From NCBI GenBank assembly GCA_025350045.1, contig JANXYM010000054.1, positions 1 through 58,335 of the forward strand: 58,335 nucleotides of DNA, read 5' to 3'. The translations under genes and the position numbers were made by a program. Below are positions 1 to 9,684 of the stretch, piece after piece. How positions within the stretch are numbered: the stretch's first letter is position 1; each line of letters begins with the position of its first letter. This stretch comes from Methanomicrobiales archaeon. GTDB taxonomy: Archaea > Halobacteriota > Methanomicrobia > Methanomicrobiales > Methanospirillaceae. The notes beneath the pieces were generated by a model. That model saw only the letters and a list, made by a program, of their open reading frames with translations. It ran no database searches and had not been told where the DNA came from.

Positions 1-140
1 GATGAGAAAATTGATAAAATTACTACTCGTGCATTTCGGAGGGTTCACGCTCGTTCGATCTCCATTCCGGGTTTGTCTAACCCTTGAATTAGCGCTACTA
101 ACTCTTAGATCTTTCGGTCGAAACCAAGTGCGTAAGTCCT
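1..140. mobile_element. Putative insertion-sequence end, rest outside window
   Basis: The leftward sensor-kinase frame runs normally down to about base 141 and then switches to sequence unrelated to a kinase. Read on the minus strand, the switch point begins AGGACTTACGCA, which from memory resembles terminal inverted repeats of some archaeal and cyanobacterial insertion sequences. No transposase is visible because the element would continue to the left of the window. The assignment rests on the broken host gene plus the terminal motif, so it is an inference. A genomic deletion or rearrangement is the alternative. Confidence 0.45.
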
Positions 141-2042
141 AAATAACGTAAGATTTTCTGTTGTCTCACGGTAGTGGAGAGAAATTTCAGTTGCCGTTTT
201 CCCATGTCTCGTTGTATTTGCGACAAGATTGAAAAAAACCGTTTCCAGCAGGGGATCCGCATACAGTTCCAGGTCATCCAGATTGACCTTTCGTGACAAA
301 AATGCTGTATCCAGATGGGAGATAGCCAGGAGAAATGCCTGGTTTGTATTCTGCCAACGGGGTGGATTTATCCCCATATCCTGATAATGCCTTGCAAAAG
401 AGAGGGTGTTTGAAATTTTTTCTGCCACCTCTTTCTCTTTTTTTAAGAAGGCCCGGGCCCTTTCATCCATGGGAAGGTCTTTCTGGAGTTCAATATAGCC
501 CATCAGACTAAAGAGTGCATTCTGAATATCCTGGAATGTGATCGTATTGAGGAGGTTTAATTTCTTTCTTGCCTGCTCAAGAGCCTGCTGGCTCCAGTGA
601 AGCTCGTCATAGTTGTGCCGGAGTTTTTCAGCAGTTGCCGTCATCGTTTCATACGCGGTATTGAGTTGCTCGCTCTTGCAAAGCACCTCCTCCTGGGCTC
701 GTTTGCGATCCGTAATATCCCTAAGCGTACCTTCTACACCAAGGAAATTTCCGCCGGCATCTGTATAGGTATGGCTGCTGGTGAGGAAGATAAGAATGGT
801 ACCGTCAGCCTTTTTCAGCCGGGTTTCAAAATTGGTAACCGAGCCCGTTTCCCTGATCGCCTGGAGAATTTTTTCTCTGTCCTGGGGAGATACATAGAAT
901 GAAGAGATCTTCTTTCCCAGCATCTCTTCACGGGAGGAATATCCCAGTAATGCCACACCGGAGGGACTGATCATAACCAGGTTTCCCTCCTTGTCGCTCC
1001 GGTAAAAAATTTCCTGCATATTTTCAAGCATGGAACGATAATTCCGCTCGCTTTCCCGTAATGCCGCTTCAGCGGCCAGTCGTTTTTCCTCCTCTTTCAC
1101 AATGCCCCATGCCCGCGTTGAATAATAGGCAAAGAAGAACAGGGAAATGAACAGGATTCCTGAAATAATGATAAGATTATTGCGAAACACCTGAAGCGTA
1201 CTGAGTATTTCCCGCTCGGGTGTTGCTACAACAATCGACCAGTGAGTATCACCGGTATTTACCGGAAAATATGCCACCTGGTATGTTTCCGGACCGTCCG
1301 TCCCCGTCTGGGCAGATTCAAGCGTGTAGGAAGAGATGCCGGGGCTGCCTTTCAGTACCTCTGATATAAACAAAATGGCGGTAGGCGATTTGTTATACAG
1401 GGTAAAAGCAGACCGGTCAATCCAACCGGCTTGAGGAGAGTAAAGTATGGTACCGGACTGGCTGATCGCCCATGCGGATCCCGTGTCGAGGATCCTGATG
1501 GATTCAAGGTCTTTCTGGGTCAACTGCTCAAATGGAATCAGAATCGTCAGACTGCCATCGTACATACCATCCTTTACCACAGGAATGGCAAGTGCAACGG
1601 TCCGGAATCCCTGGACGGCAGTAAATACATCACTGATTGCAACCCGCCGGGTGCTCATGGATTTCCGGACATGGGACTGGGATGAGATATTTGCGCCGGT
1701 TGAGGATTCATACGGGTACGTGTAGAGGATAATTCCATTCCTGTCTACCCGGGAGATGGATGCAATATCCTGGGAATGGAGGGTGAAAAAACCCTGCAGC
1801 ATCCGCCGCCCTTCCGGGTCCATGGCGATGATATGATCATTTGCTGCAAGAAATGAAAGGGTATTGTTATAGGTGATGAAGAATCGTTCTATGCCCTTTG
1901 CAGCCTGTTGTGCATGAATCATCTGCTCGTTGTTGAGCTGGGCGATGGTTGTTGACTCCACCTCATTGTACATGGATAAGAGCAGCAATCCGCAGACAAT
2001 GAATAATACAAGAAATATCCCAAGTTTCCGCAGGTGCCTCAT
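105..2042 (-). pseudogene. Cache/PAS sensor histidine kinase, 3' truncated
   Basis: A membrane sensor of 645 residues from the ATG at 2042. A first membrane helix (about 5-25) is followed by an extracellular Cache-like sensor (about 30-280), a second helix (about 280-300), a PAS/PAC domain (about 330-450), a coiled linker and a kinase core. The H-box region reads TFQDIQNALFSLMGY near residue 504, with Gln where related archaeal kinases carry the phospho-accepting His. The ATPase domain starts normally (ADPLLETVFFNLVANTTRHG) but stops about 20 residues later in foreign sequence (RTYALGFDRKI), without the D-box and G-box. It therefore cannot bind ATP normally, and I call it a remnant interrupted by a mobile element. 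An upstream ATG at 2105 is possible but has no clear ribosome site. Confidence 0.75.
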
Positions 2043-2190
2043 ACCAAGAATCCATTCAGCCAGAAGGTGACATCCTAGTGACATCCTAACCTGAATCCTG
2101 AACATATATAGCAGTTACTATCCTAAGAATTACGGCGGGCAGGATTGCCTGTCGCAAACAGGAAAACGGCCGAAAATGATCCTCATAATA

Positions 2191-3300
2191 TCAGCCGGGG
2201 ACCGGTATGCCCGTAGATTCAAGCTTGCTTTCAATTTCCCGTATGACCTCAAGTTTTGCCTTGGTTGACGGACCAACGGGTACGGCTTTACACCCGGCTG
2301 CTGAGGATGTTGACTCCGTAAATGTCCCGATCTGACGTGCGAGCTGGATAGTATCTTCCTTGTCAAACCCGATGAGCGGGCGATAGATAGGGATCTCGGC
2401 TGCATCCGTGAGCACAACCAGGTTATCGAGCGTCTGGCTTGCCACCTGGCCGATAGATTCGCCGGTCACGATCCCTTTGGCCCCTACCCGGTCCGCATAG
2501 GCAGTTGCCACCCGGTACATCCGGCGCTTGCAGAAGATGCAGGTGTACTTCTCCAGATGCCGGCTGACGAGCTCTGCTTTTGCTGCGGCAAGATAGGAAT
2601 CTGAAATCACGGTCAGTTCAATGCCGGGCTGGTACTGTGCCAGCTGCGCGACCACCCGTTGTGCACGGGCGATGGTGGTATCATCAAGAAAGGTGTCAAG
2701 CGTCACAAAGAGCGGGAGGATCCGGCACCCCCGTTTCATCATCATCCATGCAGCAACGGGAGAATCGATACCTCCCGATACCAGAGCAACGAGCGTGCCC
2801 TCGACTCCCAGAGGGAGTCCCCCTACGGCTTTTGTCACCTTATCGTACAGATAGGCCTCGTTATCCCGGATTTCGATATGGATCTCAGTATCCGGGTTGG
2901 CAAGGTTCACTTTCAGGTGCGGGAATTCAGAACGGAGCAGGTTGCCGTACTCGATTGCCTTATCGTTGGAACTGAACGCGTGAGTGCCTACGCGTTTCAT
3001 CTTTATCGCAAACGTCTTAGCTTTGTCAATACCATGACGGCGACAGTAGTCCGGAAGACTTGCCTCAATCTCGTCAAGTTTTACGTGTTCCACTTCGGAA
3101 AATGAGACAATGCCAAAGACCTTTTTCAGCAGTTCGGGTTTCACATCGCCATCGAGCCAGATACGTCCCCGCTCGTTTCTCACATGAATGCCCGGCATCA
3201 CTTCGAGAATGTTTGCAATAAGTACATTCTCCCACTGCCGGCGCACCGGATCGGATTTTAAAAATATCTCGGAATAGCGTACAAGCCACTGTTTCTTCAT
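2191..3300 (-). CDS. thiI: tRNA 4-thiouridine sulfurtransferase ThiI
   Basis: ThiI adenylates U8 of tRNA and inserts sulfur to give 4-thiouridine; in some organisms it also supplies sulfur for the thiamine thiazole. The protein is 369 residues from the ATG at 3300 (MKKQWLVRYSEI, a typical ThiI start). It has the N-terminal ferredoxin-like and THUMP region, then the PP-loop SGGIDSPVAAW and a CIFC motif. The C-terminal rhodanese domain of bacterial ThiI is absent, as is usual in methanogens, so persulfide would come from another donor. It lies 17 bp from the preceding leftward gene DUF1894, probably in the same transcript. Confidence 0.93.
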   Translation of the reverse strand: MKKQWLVRYSEIFLKSDPVRRQWENVLIANILEVMPGIHVRNERGRIWLDGDVKPELLKKVFGIVSFSEVEHVKLDEIEASLPDYCRRHGIDKAKTFAIKMKRVGTHAFSSNDKAIEYGNLLRSEFPHLKVNLANPDTEIHIEIRDNEAYLYDKVTKAVGGLPLGVEGTLVALVSGGIDSPVAAWMMMKRGCRILPLFVTLDTFLDDTTIARAQRVVAQLAQYQPGIELTVISDSYLAAAKAELVSRHLEKYTCIFCKRRMYRVATAYADRVGAKGIVTGESIGQVASQTLDNLVVLTDAAEIPIYRPLIGFDKEDTIQLARQIGTFTESTSSAAGCKAVPVGPSTKAKLEVIREIESKLESTGIPVPG

Positions 3301-3316
3301 AACGAGGTTACACCGG

Positions 3317-3604
3317 TTATTTTTTCTTTCTCGCGGTTTTTCGGACGCGTGCCGCTTCATCATCATCTTCTATCCGCAGGAGGTAGGTGCCATGGCAGGG
3401 TTTGGTATAGGGAAAGACGATCTTTCCCCCGTCAAGCCCGAGCGCGATCGGGGGGAGGCCGATGATGTACTCATCGAAGAGCTTGTACCCGGGATCCACA
3501 TACCAGATCTCGGCAAAATGCTTCTCCACGTACTCCCGGCATTCCTTGAATGAAGCCCCCAGCGGGAGGAGCATCTCGTACTTCAGGTTCTCGATGCAGC
3601 CCAT
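3317..3604 (-). CDS. DUF1894 family protein
   Basis: A 95-residue protein beginning MGCIENLKYEMLLPLGASF and ending in a basic tail (ARVRKTARKKK). I recognise it as the methanogen-specific DUF1894 family, whose function is unknown. It has no signal peptide or membrane helix, so it is cytoplasmic. It overlaps the end of the preceding DUF1890 gene by 22 bp and is followed by thiI. DUF1890 and DUF1894 appear here as an overlapping pair in an operon with the ThrRS-type editing protein and metX. This suggests, but does not prove, a role near amino-acid or tRNA metabolism. Confidence 0.75.
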   Translation of the reverse strand: MGCIENLKYEMLLPLGASFKECREYVEKHFAEIWYVDPGYKLFDEYIIGLPPIALGLDGGKIVFPYTKPCHGTYLLRIEDDDEAARVRKTARKKK

Positions 3605-4080
3605 CCGAACACCTCGTTGACCTTTGCCTTCAGCTGCATGGGGTTATGCACTGCCTTCTCTACGATCTTCTCGCAGGGGAAATCGATCGATGCTGCGAGC
3701 GGTTCCGGATCTTTCCCGAAGATGATCACAACCATCCGGCTCTGTGGCAGGAGGTGGTGCATAGTTGCCGCATACGCAATCGCTGCATCGTTGTGGGCAC
3801 AGACCACGCAGAGATCAGCGGTCCGCCGCTTCTCCACGATCTCTTCGATGCACTTCTCGAGCACCATCATCTGTCCGGTATAGTGTTTCTCCGGATCCGA
3901 GACCCGGAGGAGGTTCAGCACCGATGGGTTGCCCGTGATGAGGAGATCTGCGCCGTGGGTACGAAGCTGATGTGCAAGGTAAAGCGCGATTGCCTGCTGC
4001 GCGGGCGCTTCCGGACAACCGAGCAGGAGCAGCGCTTTTCCGGCGGGGACAGTGGGGGGATTTTTTGTTGTTTCAGTCGT
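3583..4080 (-). CDS. DUF1890 family protein, no standard start codon
   Basis: The frame encodes a 165-residue DUF1890-like protein of unknown function. The conserved N-terminus (KALLLLGCPEAPAQQ) lies well upstream of the first GTG, so that GTG cannot be the true start. The frame is open back to the TGA of the preceding gene at 4084-4086, and it contains no ATG, GTG or TTG before the conserved region. A GGAG at 4087-4090 is spaced six bases from an ACG at 4078-4080, which is the best start candidate. The start given here is therefore an inference. A sequence error, or readthrough of the TGA, would be alternatives. Confidence 0.7.
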   Translation of the reverse strand, partial: TTETTKNPPTVPAGKALLLLGCPEAPAQQAIALYLAHQLRTHGADLLITGNPSVLNLLRVSDPEKHYTGQMMVLEKCIEEIVEKRRTADLCVVCAHNDAAIAYAATMHHLLPQSRMVVIIFGKDPEPLAASIDFPCEKIVEKAVHNPMQLKAKVNEVFGWAASRT

Positions 4081-4083
4081 TTC

Positions 4084-4620
4084 TCACTCCGGTTCCGGAC
4101 ACGAGCCCCTGCACCCGGCAGACTGCTCGCAGACATGCACGGCATCTGCTTCCTTAAACGGGTGATGGCAGTACGGGCAGGTGAAGTCGCATTCGGTTCC
4201 CTCGTACGGGCAGATCGTCATGGAGAGATCTGCAAGCGGGTGGCCCTTGCCCCGGATCTCAAATTCCTTGTACCAGCCAAACGGTGCCCTCTTTACATCG
4301 ACCGATTCTGCACGAAGGCTCTCATCGAGTCCCGTAAGAATCGCAAGGGCTACCTGCGGGGAACCGAGTGTGCTCGTAAGGTGGGCGTACGGGTAGATCA
4401 GCACCCGGTTCACCCCGAGAATCGTAAGCCGCTTCCGGACATTCCGTGCGGCACTTGCGATCACATTCCCGCAATTTTTTTCATCGAGTTTCTCCACGCA
4501 GCAGAAGAGGACTACACATTCCTCCATCCGGTCTTCCCGGACGGTAACGGGTTCTGCCATCCGGGTCTTCTGCGTGGCATGGTACCACATCGAAGTGGCA
4601 TGGATGGAGAGGATCCTCAA
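4084..4620 (-). CDS. Stand-alone ThrRS-type editing domain protein with zinc-ribbon tail
   Basis: 178 residues. The first ~145 match the archaeal N-terminal editing domain of threonyl-tRNA synthetase (start [16 protein letters not shown]; conserved [13 protein letters not shown]). This is a D-aminoacyl-tRNA-deacylase-like fold that removes serine from tRNA-Thr. There is no catalytic synthetase domain, so it would act in trans or has taken another substrate. The tail has CPYCHHPF followed by further cysteines ([14 protein letters not shown]), probably a metal site. The start overlaps the metX stop by 4 bp (ATGA), showing tight co-translation with homocysteine synthesis. The family call is firm; the substrate is not known. 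Confidence 0.75.
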   Translation of the reverse strand: MRILSIHATSMWYHATQKTRMAEPVTVREDRMEECVVLFCCVEKLDEKNCGNVIASAARNVRKRLTILGVNRVLIYPYAHLTSTLGSPQVALAILTGLDESLRAESVDVKRAPFGWYKEFEIRGKGHPLADLSMTICPYEGTECDFTCPYCHHPFKEADAVHVCEQSAGCRGSCPEPE

Positions 4621-6107
4621 GAGTCCCCTCTCCCGACAAGGGTGCTGATCGCATCGCTGGTGATGAGGCCGATGAGGCGCTGGCCGGCATCCACTACCGG
4701 CAGGGCCGAGATGGAATGCTCTTCCATCTTCTTTGCAGCAGATTCGATCGATTCCTCCGGCGTGGTCGTGTGCACGTTCTTCGACATGATCTCATCGAGC
4801 CAGAGGAAATTTTTCGCAACCGCTTTTGCAATATCCCACGAGGTGACAATGCCGACGAGGTGGCCGTCTCCTGACAGTACCGGGAGGTGATTGACCTCGA
4901 GGTTGATCATCCGGCGTGCGGTCACTGACGTTGTCGCCCCTTCCTCAATGGTCGGGACATTCCGGATCATCACATCGCTGACAACCGTCCGTGAGAGGAA
5001 CTGCGAGATAAGGTAGTTGACCTGGCCGGCCTCAAGCAGGAACCCGTCATGACCGTAGTTCGACCGGATCTCGCTGTACCGGACTTCCCGCTCATGTGCC
5101 GTAAGGGCCGAAACAATCTCCTGCGACTGGTACGGGGGATAGAGCCAGTCGGAAGAGACCGAGATGACGAGAAATCCTGCCTTTACTTCCGAAAGTCCCT
5201 TTACCAGCGAGCCGTCCTTTGTCAGGTCGAAGTAATCGATCGCTTTTGTTATGTAGAGATACGAGTTTGCATCGAACCGCTGGGTGAACGTGTCCCCCTG
5301 GTGATGGAGGTAACTCTCGACCGCAAAATCAGTTGAGAAGTCAAACCCGATCCGGTCTTTGGCCTGGAGCGAGCGCCCGAACTTTGCATGCATCGACTCA
5401 TCGGAAAGATACGTGATGTGGCCAACCATCCGTGCCAGGGCGAGCCCCTTGACCGGGCCCGGTGCATCGTACGATTTCGTATCGTAATAATTCCCGCCAT
5501 TCCATTCCGGGTCCGATATGATCGCTTTTCTCCCCACCTCATTGAACGCGATCTGCTGGGGTGTGGAGTAGCCGGTCGCAGCGATCACGATCGCCTTTTT
5601 CATCATGTCAGGGAAACTGACCGTCCACTGGAGGGCCTGCATACCGCCCATCGAGCCGCCGGCAACCGCATAGAGCTGCGGGATCTGGAGATGATCGATG
5701 AGTAGCTTCTGGGCATGCACCATGTCCTGAATCGTGATGACGGGAAATTTTGCACCGTACGGTTTTCCCGTTGCGGGATTGGTCGAAGAGGGGCCGGTCG
5801 ATCCCTTGCACCCGCCAATCACGTTCGAACATATGATAAAATACCGGTCCGTGTCAAAAGCCTTGCCCGGGCCAACCACCGCATCCCACCAGCCGGGTTT
5901 CTCATCGTCGTGGTGAAATCCCGCAATATGGGCATCGCCGGAAAGGGCGTGGCAGATCAAAATCGCGTTGTTCCGGTCCCGGTTCATTTTGCCGTAGGTC
6001 TCATAGGCAAGGGTAAAGGAGGGAAGACTCACCCCGCTCTCCAGTACGAGTGCGGCGGAATGATGATAATGCTGGGTGGTCACCGTGCCCACAGACCCTT
6101 GGATCAT
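4617..6107 (-). CDS. metX: Homoserine O-acetyltransferase with C-terminal CBS pair
   Basis: MetX transfers an acyl group from acyl-CoA to homoserine, activating it for sulfhydrylation to homocysteine. The 496-residue protein has an alpha/beta-hydrolase core with nucleophile Ser152 in [12 protein letters not shown], and the other triad residues in SSDWLYPP (Asp) and YGHDGFLLE (His). From about residue 375 two CBS motifs follow ([20 protein letters not shown] and [12 protein letters not shown]). CBS pairs usually bind adenine nucleotides or SAM, so allosteric control is likely; the ligand is not visible. The next enzyme of the pathway, MetY, is encoded immediately upstream in the same direction. 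Confidence 0.93.
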   Translation of the reverse strand: MIQGSVGTVTTQHYHHSAALVLESGVSLPSFTLAYETYGKMNRDRNNAILICHALSGDAHIAGFHHDDEKPGWWDAVVGPGKAFDTDRYFIICSNVIGGCKGSTGPSSTNPATGKPYGAKFPVITIQDMVHAQKLLIDHLQIPQLYAVAGGSMGGMQALQWTVSFPDMMKKAIVIAATGYSTPQQIAFNEVGRKAIISDPEWNGGNYYDTKSYDAPGPVKGLALARMVGHITYLSDESMHAKFGRSLQAKDRIGFDFSTDFAVESYLHHQGDTFTQRFDANSYLYITKAIDYFDLTKDGSLVKGLSEVKAGFLVISVSSDWLYPPYQSQEIVSALTAHEREVRYSEIRSNYGHDGFLLEAGQVNYLISQFLSRTVVSDVMIRNVPTIEEGATTSVTARRMINLEVNHLPVLSGDGHLVGIVTSWDIAKAVAKNFLWLDEIMSKNVHTTTPEESIESAAKKMEEHSISALPVVDAGQRLIGLITSDAISTLVGRGDS

Positions 6108-6189
6108 ATCCTCACACCATCCGGTAATGCGGAGAGTTCTGAAAGGATGTCATGGATAGTGCCAAACGGCCTGATAGCAACAGGATTCA

Positions 6190-7500
<1,311 letters not shown>

Positions 7501-7508
7501 TTAATTTT

Positions 7509-7529
7509 GAAAATGAATTTGCCATTTTC
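7509..7529 (-). promoter_or_regulatory. Inverted repeat in the metY leader
   Basis: GAAAATG and CATTTTC form a perfect 7-bp inverted repeat separated by seven bases, ending 24 bases before the metY start codon. It could be an operator or an RNA hairpin affecting translation. No second copy was seen in the window, so no regulon can be inferred. Confidence 0.35.
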
Positions 7530-7540
7530 CCGTGCCTGTA

Positions 7541-7562
7541 CTGATGTGCCCGCAGGCATCAG
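7541..7562 (-). promoter_or_regulatory. Hairpin in the metY 5' leader
   Basis: The sequence pairs CTGATG..GCC with GGC..CATCAG around a four-base loop, with a two-base bulge. It lies between a likely TATA element (GATAATTATC near 7590) and the metY start, so it would be in the leader RNA. A regulatory role in methionine or homocysteine control is possible but unproven. Confidence 0.35.
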
Positions 7563-7701
7563 GAGTTTTTACGGGATCAATGCATTGGATAATTATCAGG
7601 GGTTTTACCCTCCCTCCCTACAAGGGAGAGAAGATATTCGGGATCCTAGGTCTTCGTTGCTGCTTTCTTCAGGGGAGATTGAGTTCATATTCGTGCGATT
7701 A

Positions 7702-9066
7702 TTACGGTAATACCGTCAGTTCGTATTTTTCTGCTACTTCGGTAAAGGCATCGGCAAGGTACCGGACTTTCTTATCCGAAAGGCCGTAGGTGTTCAGCTT
7801 CCAGGTCCGGGTTGCGCCGGCAAACTCACCCACGATCCCGCGGGACGAGAGTTCGTCGCTTAAGTAGAACCCGCGACGCTTGTGGGTCTGGGCTATGGTG
7901 TCGAAACTGCCTGTTGTGTCAACCTTCGTCAGCGTGTGTTTCCGCGGGTACTCCGAGAGCACCCTGCTGCCCGCGATCTTCAGCAACCTATCGATGAAGT
8001 AGTTGGAGCGTTTTACTTCCTCCTCCCACTTCAGGGTCCGGGCCTTGACCGTGGGAAACGATGCCATCATGGACAGCAGCGTTCCGCCCATCAGCGTGCA
8101 CCCGAGCATCTCGACTTCTTTTATCCCGAACTTCCGCTTGGTCAGGTCCCCGACCATCGCGGTTGTCCGGAGAGCCTTAGGGGCCCATTCCTCGGTCATC
8201 GCCAGTACTCCGGACGGCGCGACCGAGGCCATACTCTTGTGTCCGGAGCCGACGACAAAGTCAGCCCCGATCTTTTTGCCATCGACCGGCATGATGCCGA
8301 CCGTATACGCCCCGTTGTAGAGGAGCGGGATATCGTACTGGTGGGATACCTTTGCAATCGCCGCAATATCGTGCTCGTTTGCGTACTGGTAATCGTAGTG
8401 ATCGATCATCACGAGGACCGGGAGTTTTCCCGTCTCGGTTTTGACCTCTTCGATCTTCTGGGCTGTGGCTTCTGCGGTCACGAGGTTCTGTGCATTCAGC
8501 GGCACTTCCCGGACAACCCCCCCGGCATTTTCGACCGCAAGGAATTCGGTGTAGTGGGCAAGCGCTGATACGATCACCGTATCGCCTTTTCCTACCAGCG
8601 TACCGGCAACTGCCTGGAACCCGCGCCGGGCCCCCGGCACCACCCGGGCGAGATCCATGTTGACAAACTTTGCGAGATCGTCATGGAAATCGGCAATGCC
8701 CGGCTTGGAGATCTTGTCGAGCCGGAACGGTTTCCGGCAGGCATCACAGGTTGAGTACCCGTCCCCGTACGAGATGAGGGCCTTCCGAGCTTCAGTAGTC
8801 AGCCTTCCTGCAGCCTGGATGGGCTGGATGTTGATCGATTCCTCTTCGCGGGTGCGGACATCAATGGTGCCGGCGATCTTTGTCACCTTCGGCGTTCCGG
8901 TCCCGGCTTCGAGATCCGCGACAATGGTTTTGAGATCAGCGATCCGCTGCCGGAACGTGGCGTCTTCATCCGGATCCAGACCAGTTGGTAAGGATTTGCG
9001 GAAGATCCCCCGGATCTCTTCCAACGCAAAGAGCGCTTCGAATGTTTTCTGGATTCTGATACTCAT
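7702..9066 (-). CDS. pscS: Sep-tRNA:Cys-tRNA synthase
   Basis: SepCysS converts O-phosphoseryl-tRNA-Cys to cysteinyl-tRNA-Cys with a persulfide sulfur. The 454-residue PLP enzyme shows the PLP lysine in VVGSGHKSMASVAPSG and the three cysteines expected for catalysis: STCDAC (CxxC) near residue 65 and a third in EVEMLGCTLMGG. Fold-type I aminotransferase features such as GARRGFQAVAG are present. Its gene follows two tRNA-Cys genes on the same strand by 47 bp, so substrate tRNA and enzyme may be co-transcribed. A separate TATA-like GTTAAAAATATCC also lies between them. The SepRS partner is not in the window. Confidence 0.93.
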   Translation of the reverse strand: MSIRIQKTFEALFALEEIRGIFRKSLPTGLDPDEDATFRQRIADLKTIVADLEAGTGTPKVTKIAGTIDVRTREEESINIQPIQAAGRLTTEARKALISYGDGYSTCDACRKPFRLDKISKPGIADFHDDLAKFVNMDLARVVPGARRGFQAVAGTLVGKGDTVIVSALAHYTEFLAVENAGGVVREVPLNAQNLVTAEATAQKIEEVKTETGKLPVLVMIDHYDYQYANEHDIAAIAKVSHQYDIPLLYNGAYTVGIMPVDGKKIGADFVVGSGHKSMASVAPSGVLAMTEEWAPKALRTTAMVGDLTKRKFGIKEVEMLGCTLMGGTLLSMMASFPTVKARTLKWEEEVKRSNYFIDRLLKIAGSRVLSEYPRKHTLTKVDTTGSFDTIAQTHKRRGFYLSDELSSRGIVGEFAGATRTWKLNTYGLSDKKVRYLADAFTEVAEKYELTVLP

Positions 9067-9112
9067 GGTAAATCTCCCATTATACTGAGGATATTTTTAA
9101 CTTCTCTCAGGA

Positions 9113-9184
9113 AGCCAAGGCCCGGAATCGAACCGGGATGTAGCTGATCTGCAATCAACCGCGTGACCACTCCGCCACCTTGGC
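9113..9184 (-). tRNA. tRNA-Cys(GCA), copy 1
   Basis: The minus strand folds as a complete tRNA. The acceptor stem GCCAAGG pairs with CCTTGGC, the discriminator is U, the anticodon arm is GTTGA-TTGCAGA-TCAGC with anticodon GCA, and the T-arm carries GGTTCGATTCC. No intron and no encoded CCA. U73 and GCA are the classical cysteine identity elements. It is followed by the SepCysS gene, whose product acts on this tRNA. Confidence 0.95.
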
Positions 9185-9240
9185 ATTTTTTTTAGATTTG
9201 GGTGAAATTTTTCATCGGGATTTTTTTAAATCCTGATAAA

Positions 9241-9311
9241 AGCCAGAGCCCGGAATCGAACCGGGTTATGCTGATCTGCAGTCAGCTGCGTAGCCTGTCC
9301 GCCACTCTGGC
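9241..9311 (-). tRNA. tRNA-Cys(GCA), copy 2
   Basis: The minus strand folds with acceptor GCCAGAG/CTCTGGC, U discriminator, anticodon arm GCTGA-CTGCAGA-TCAGC (anticodon GCA) and T-loop GGTTCGATTCC. It differs from copy 1 in the acceptor and anticodon stems by paired changes, so both are likely functional. It is the first gene downstream of a promoter with two TTCACAATTGTGAA-type palindromes. Two isoacceptors with the same anticodon side by side is unusual for an archaeon. Confidence 0.95.
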
Positions 9312-9320
9312 AGTGCATTA

Positions 9321-9334
9321 TTCACGATTGTGAA
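9321..9334 (-). promoter_or_regulatory. Palindromic operator candidate, tRNA-Cys promoter (distal)
   Basis: TTCACGATTGTGAA differs by one base from the perfect palindrome TTCACAATTGTGAA found at 11984 and 44924. It lies between the TATA box (9362-9371 on the minus strand) and the first tRNA-Cys, near the expected transcription start. Confidence 0.6.
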
Positions 9335-9348
9335 CTTCCCCATAATAA

Positions 9349-9371
9349 TAACAATTGTGAATATTTATAGG
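9349..9371 (-). promoter_or_regulatory. TATA box with adjacent operator, tRNA-Cys/SepCysS promoter
   Basis: On the minus strand CCTATAAATA is followed directly by TTCACAATTGTTA, a slightly imperfect copy of the TTCACAATTGTGAA palindrome. The TATA box is about 50 bases before the first tRNA-Cys. The same order, TATA then palindrome, recurs at the isc and OB-lipoprotein promoters. A bound repressor would block initiation. Confidence 0.65.
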
Positions 9372-9380
9372 TTTTGGAAT

Positions 9381-9675
9381 CGGTGATTTTAGGGGATCGC
9401 TACCAGGCCCCAAAACAGCCATTTTTAGCCCAGCGACCGTGTTACCCCCCATCTACCTCCCGTTTTGCCACCCAAAAGCGTACATTAGCGTTTCTCAATC
9501 GGCACCAAAATGCTCCGTTTTGGATTAATTCCTAGGAAAACGCTTATTTTAAAAACGTGTGTAAAAATGTACCATTTTTTGCCGGTATTGAACAAAAAAG
9601 AGCGAAACGGAGCCCGCACAGGACCCGGATTACCCCTTTCGGGATCCTCTTCCCGGGGGGTCAAAAAAGAAAAGG
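9381..9675 (-). repeat. Dispersed 290-bp repeat, copy A
   Basis: First of four full copies (others at 14278, 23092, 29823). All share 30 identical bases (here 9476-9505, AAGCGTACATTAGCG to CAATCGGCAC on the plus strand). On the minus strand a frame ending KKWYIFTHVFK...LVPIEKR-stop is conserved among the copies without indels. A hairpin (here CCCGGA/TTCGGG) also varies between copies while staying paired. The copy begins about 10 bp after the stop codon of the ABC ATPase gene, so it would form its 3' untranslated region. The function is unknown. Confidence 0.8.
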
Positions 9676-9684
9676 TAAGAACTC

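Noticed and set aside
4084-4086. Readthrough or selenocysteine at the TGA joining the editing-domain gene and DUF1890 in one frame
   Set aside because: DUF1890 and the editing domain are separate families. The TGA follows a complete tail, and a ribosome site overlaps it. No selenocysteine signal structure is evident, so coupled initiation is simpler.
3550-4890. A 446-codon rightward frame opposite DUF1890 and the editing-domain gene
   Set aside because: It is antisense to two recognised families, has no domain of its own and an odd Arg/His/Cys composition typical of shadow frames in GC-rich DNA.
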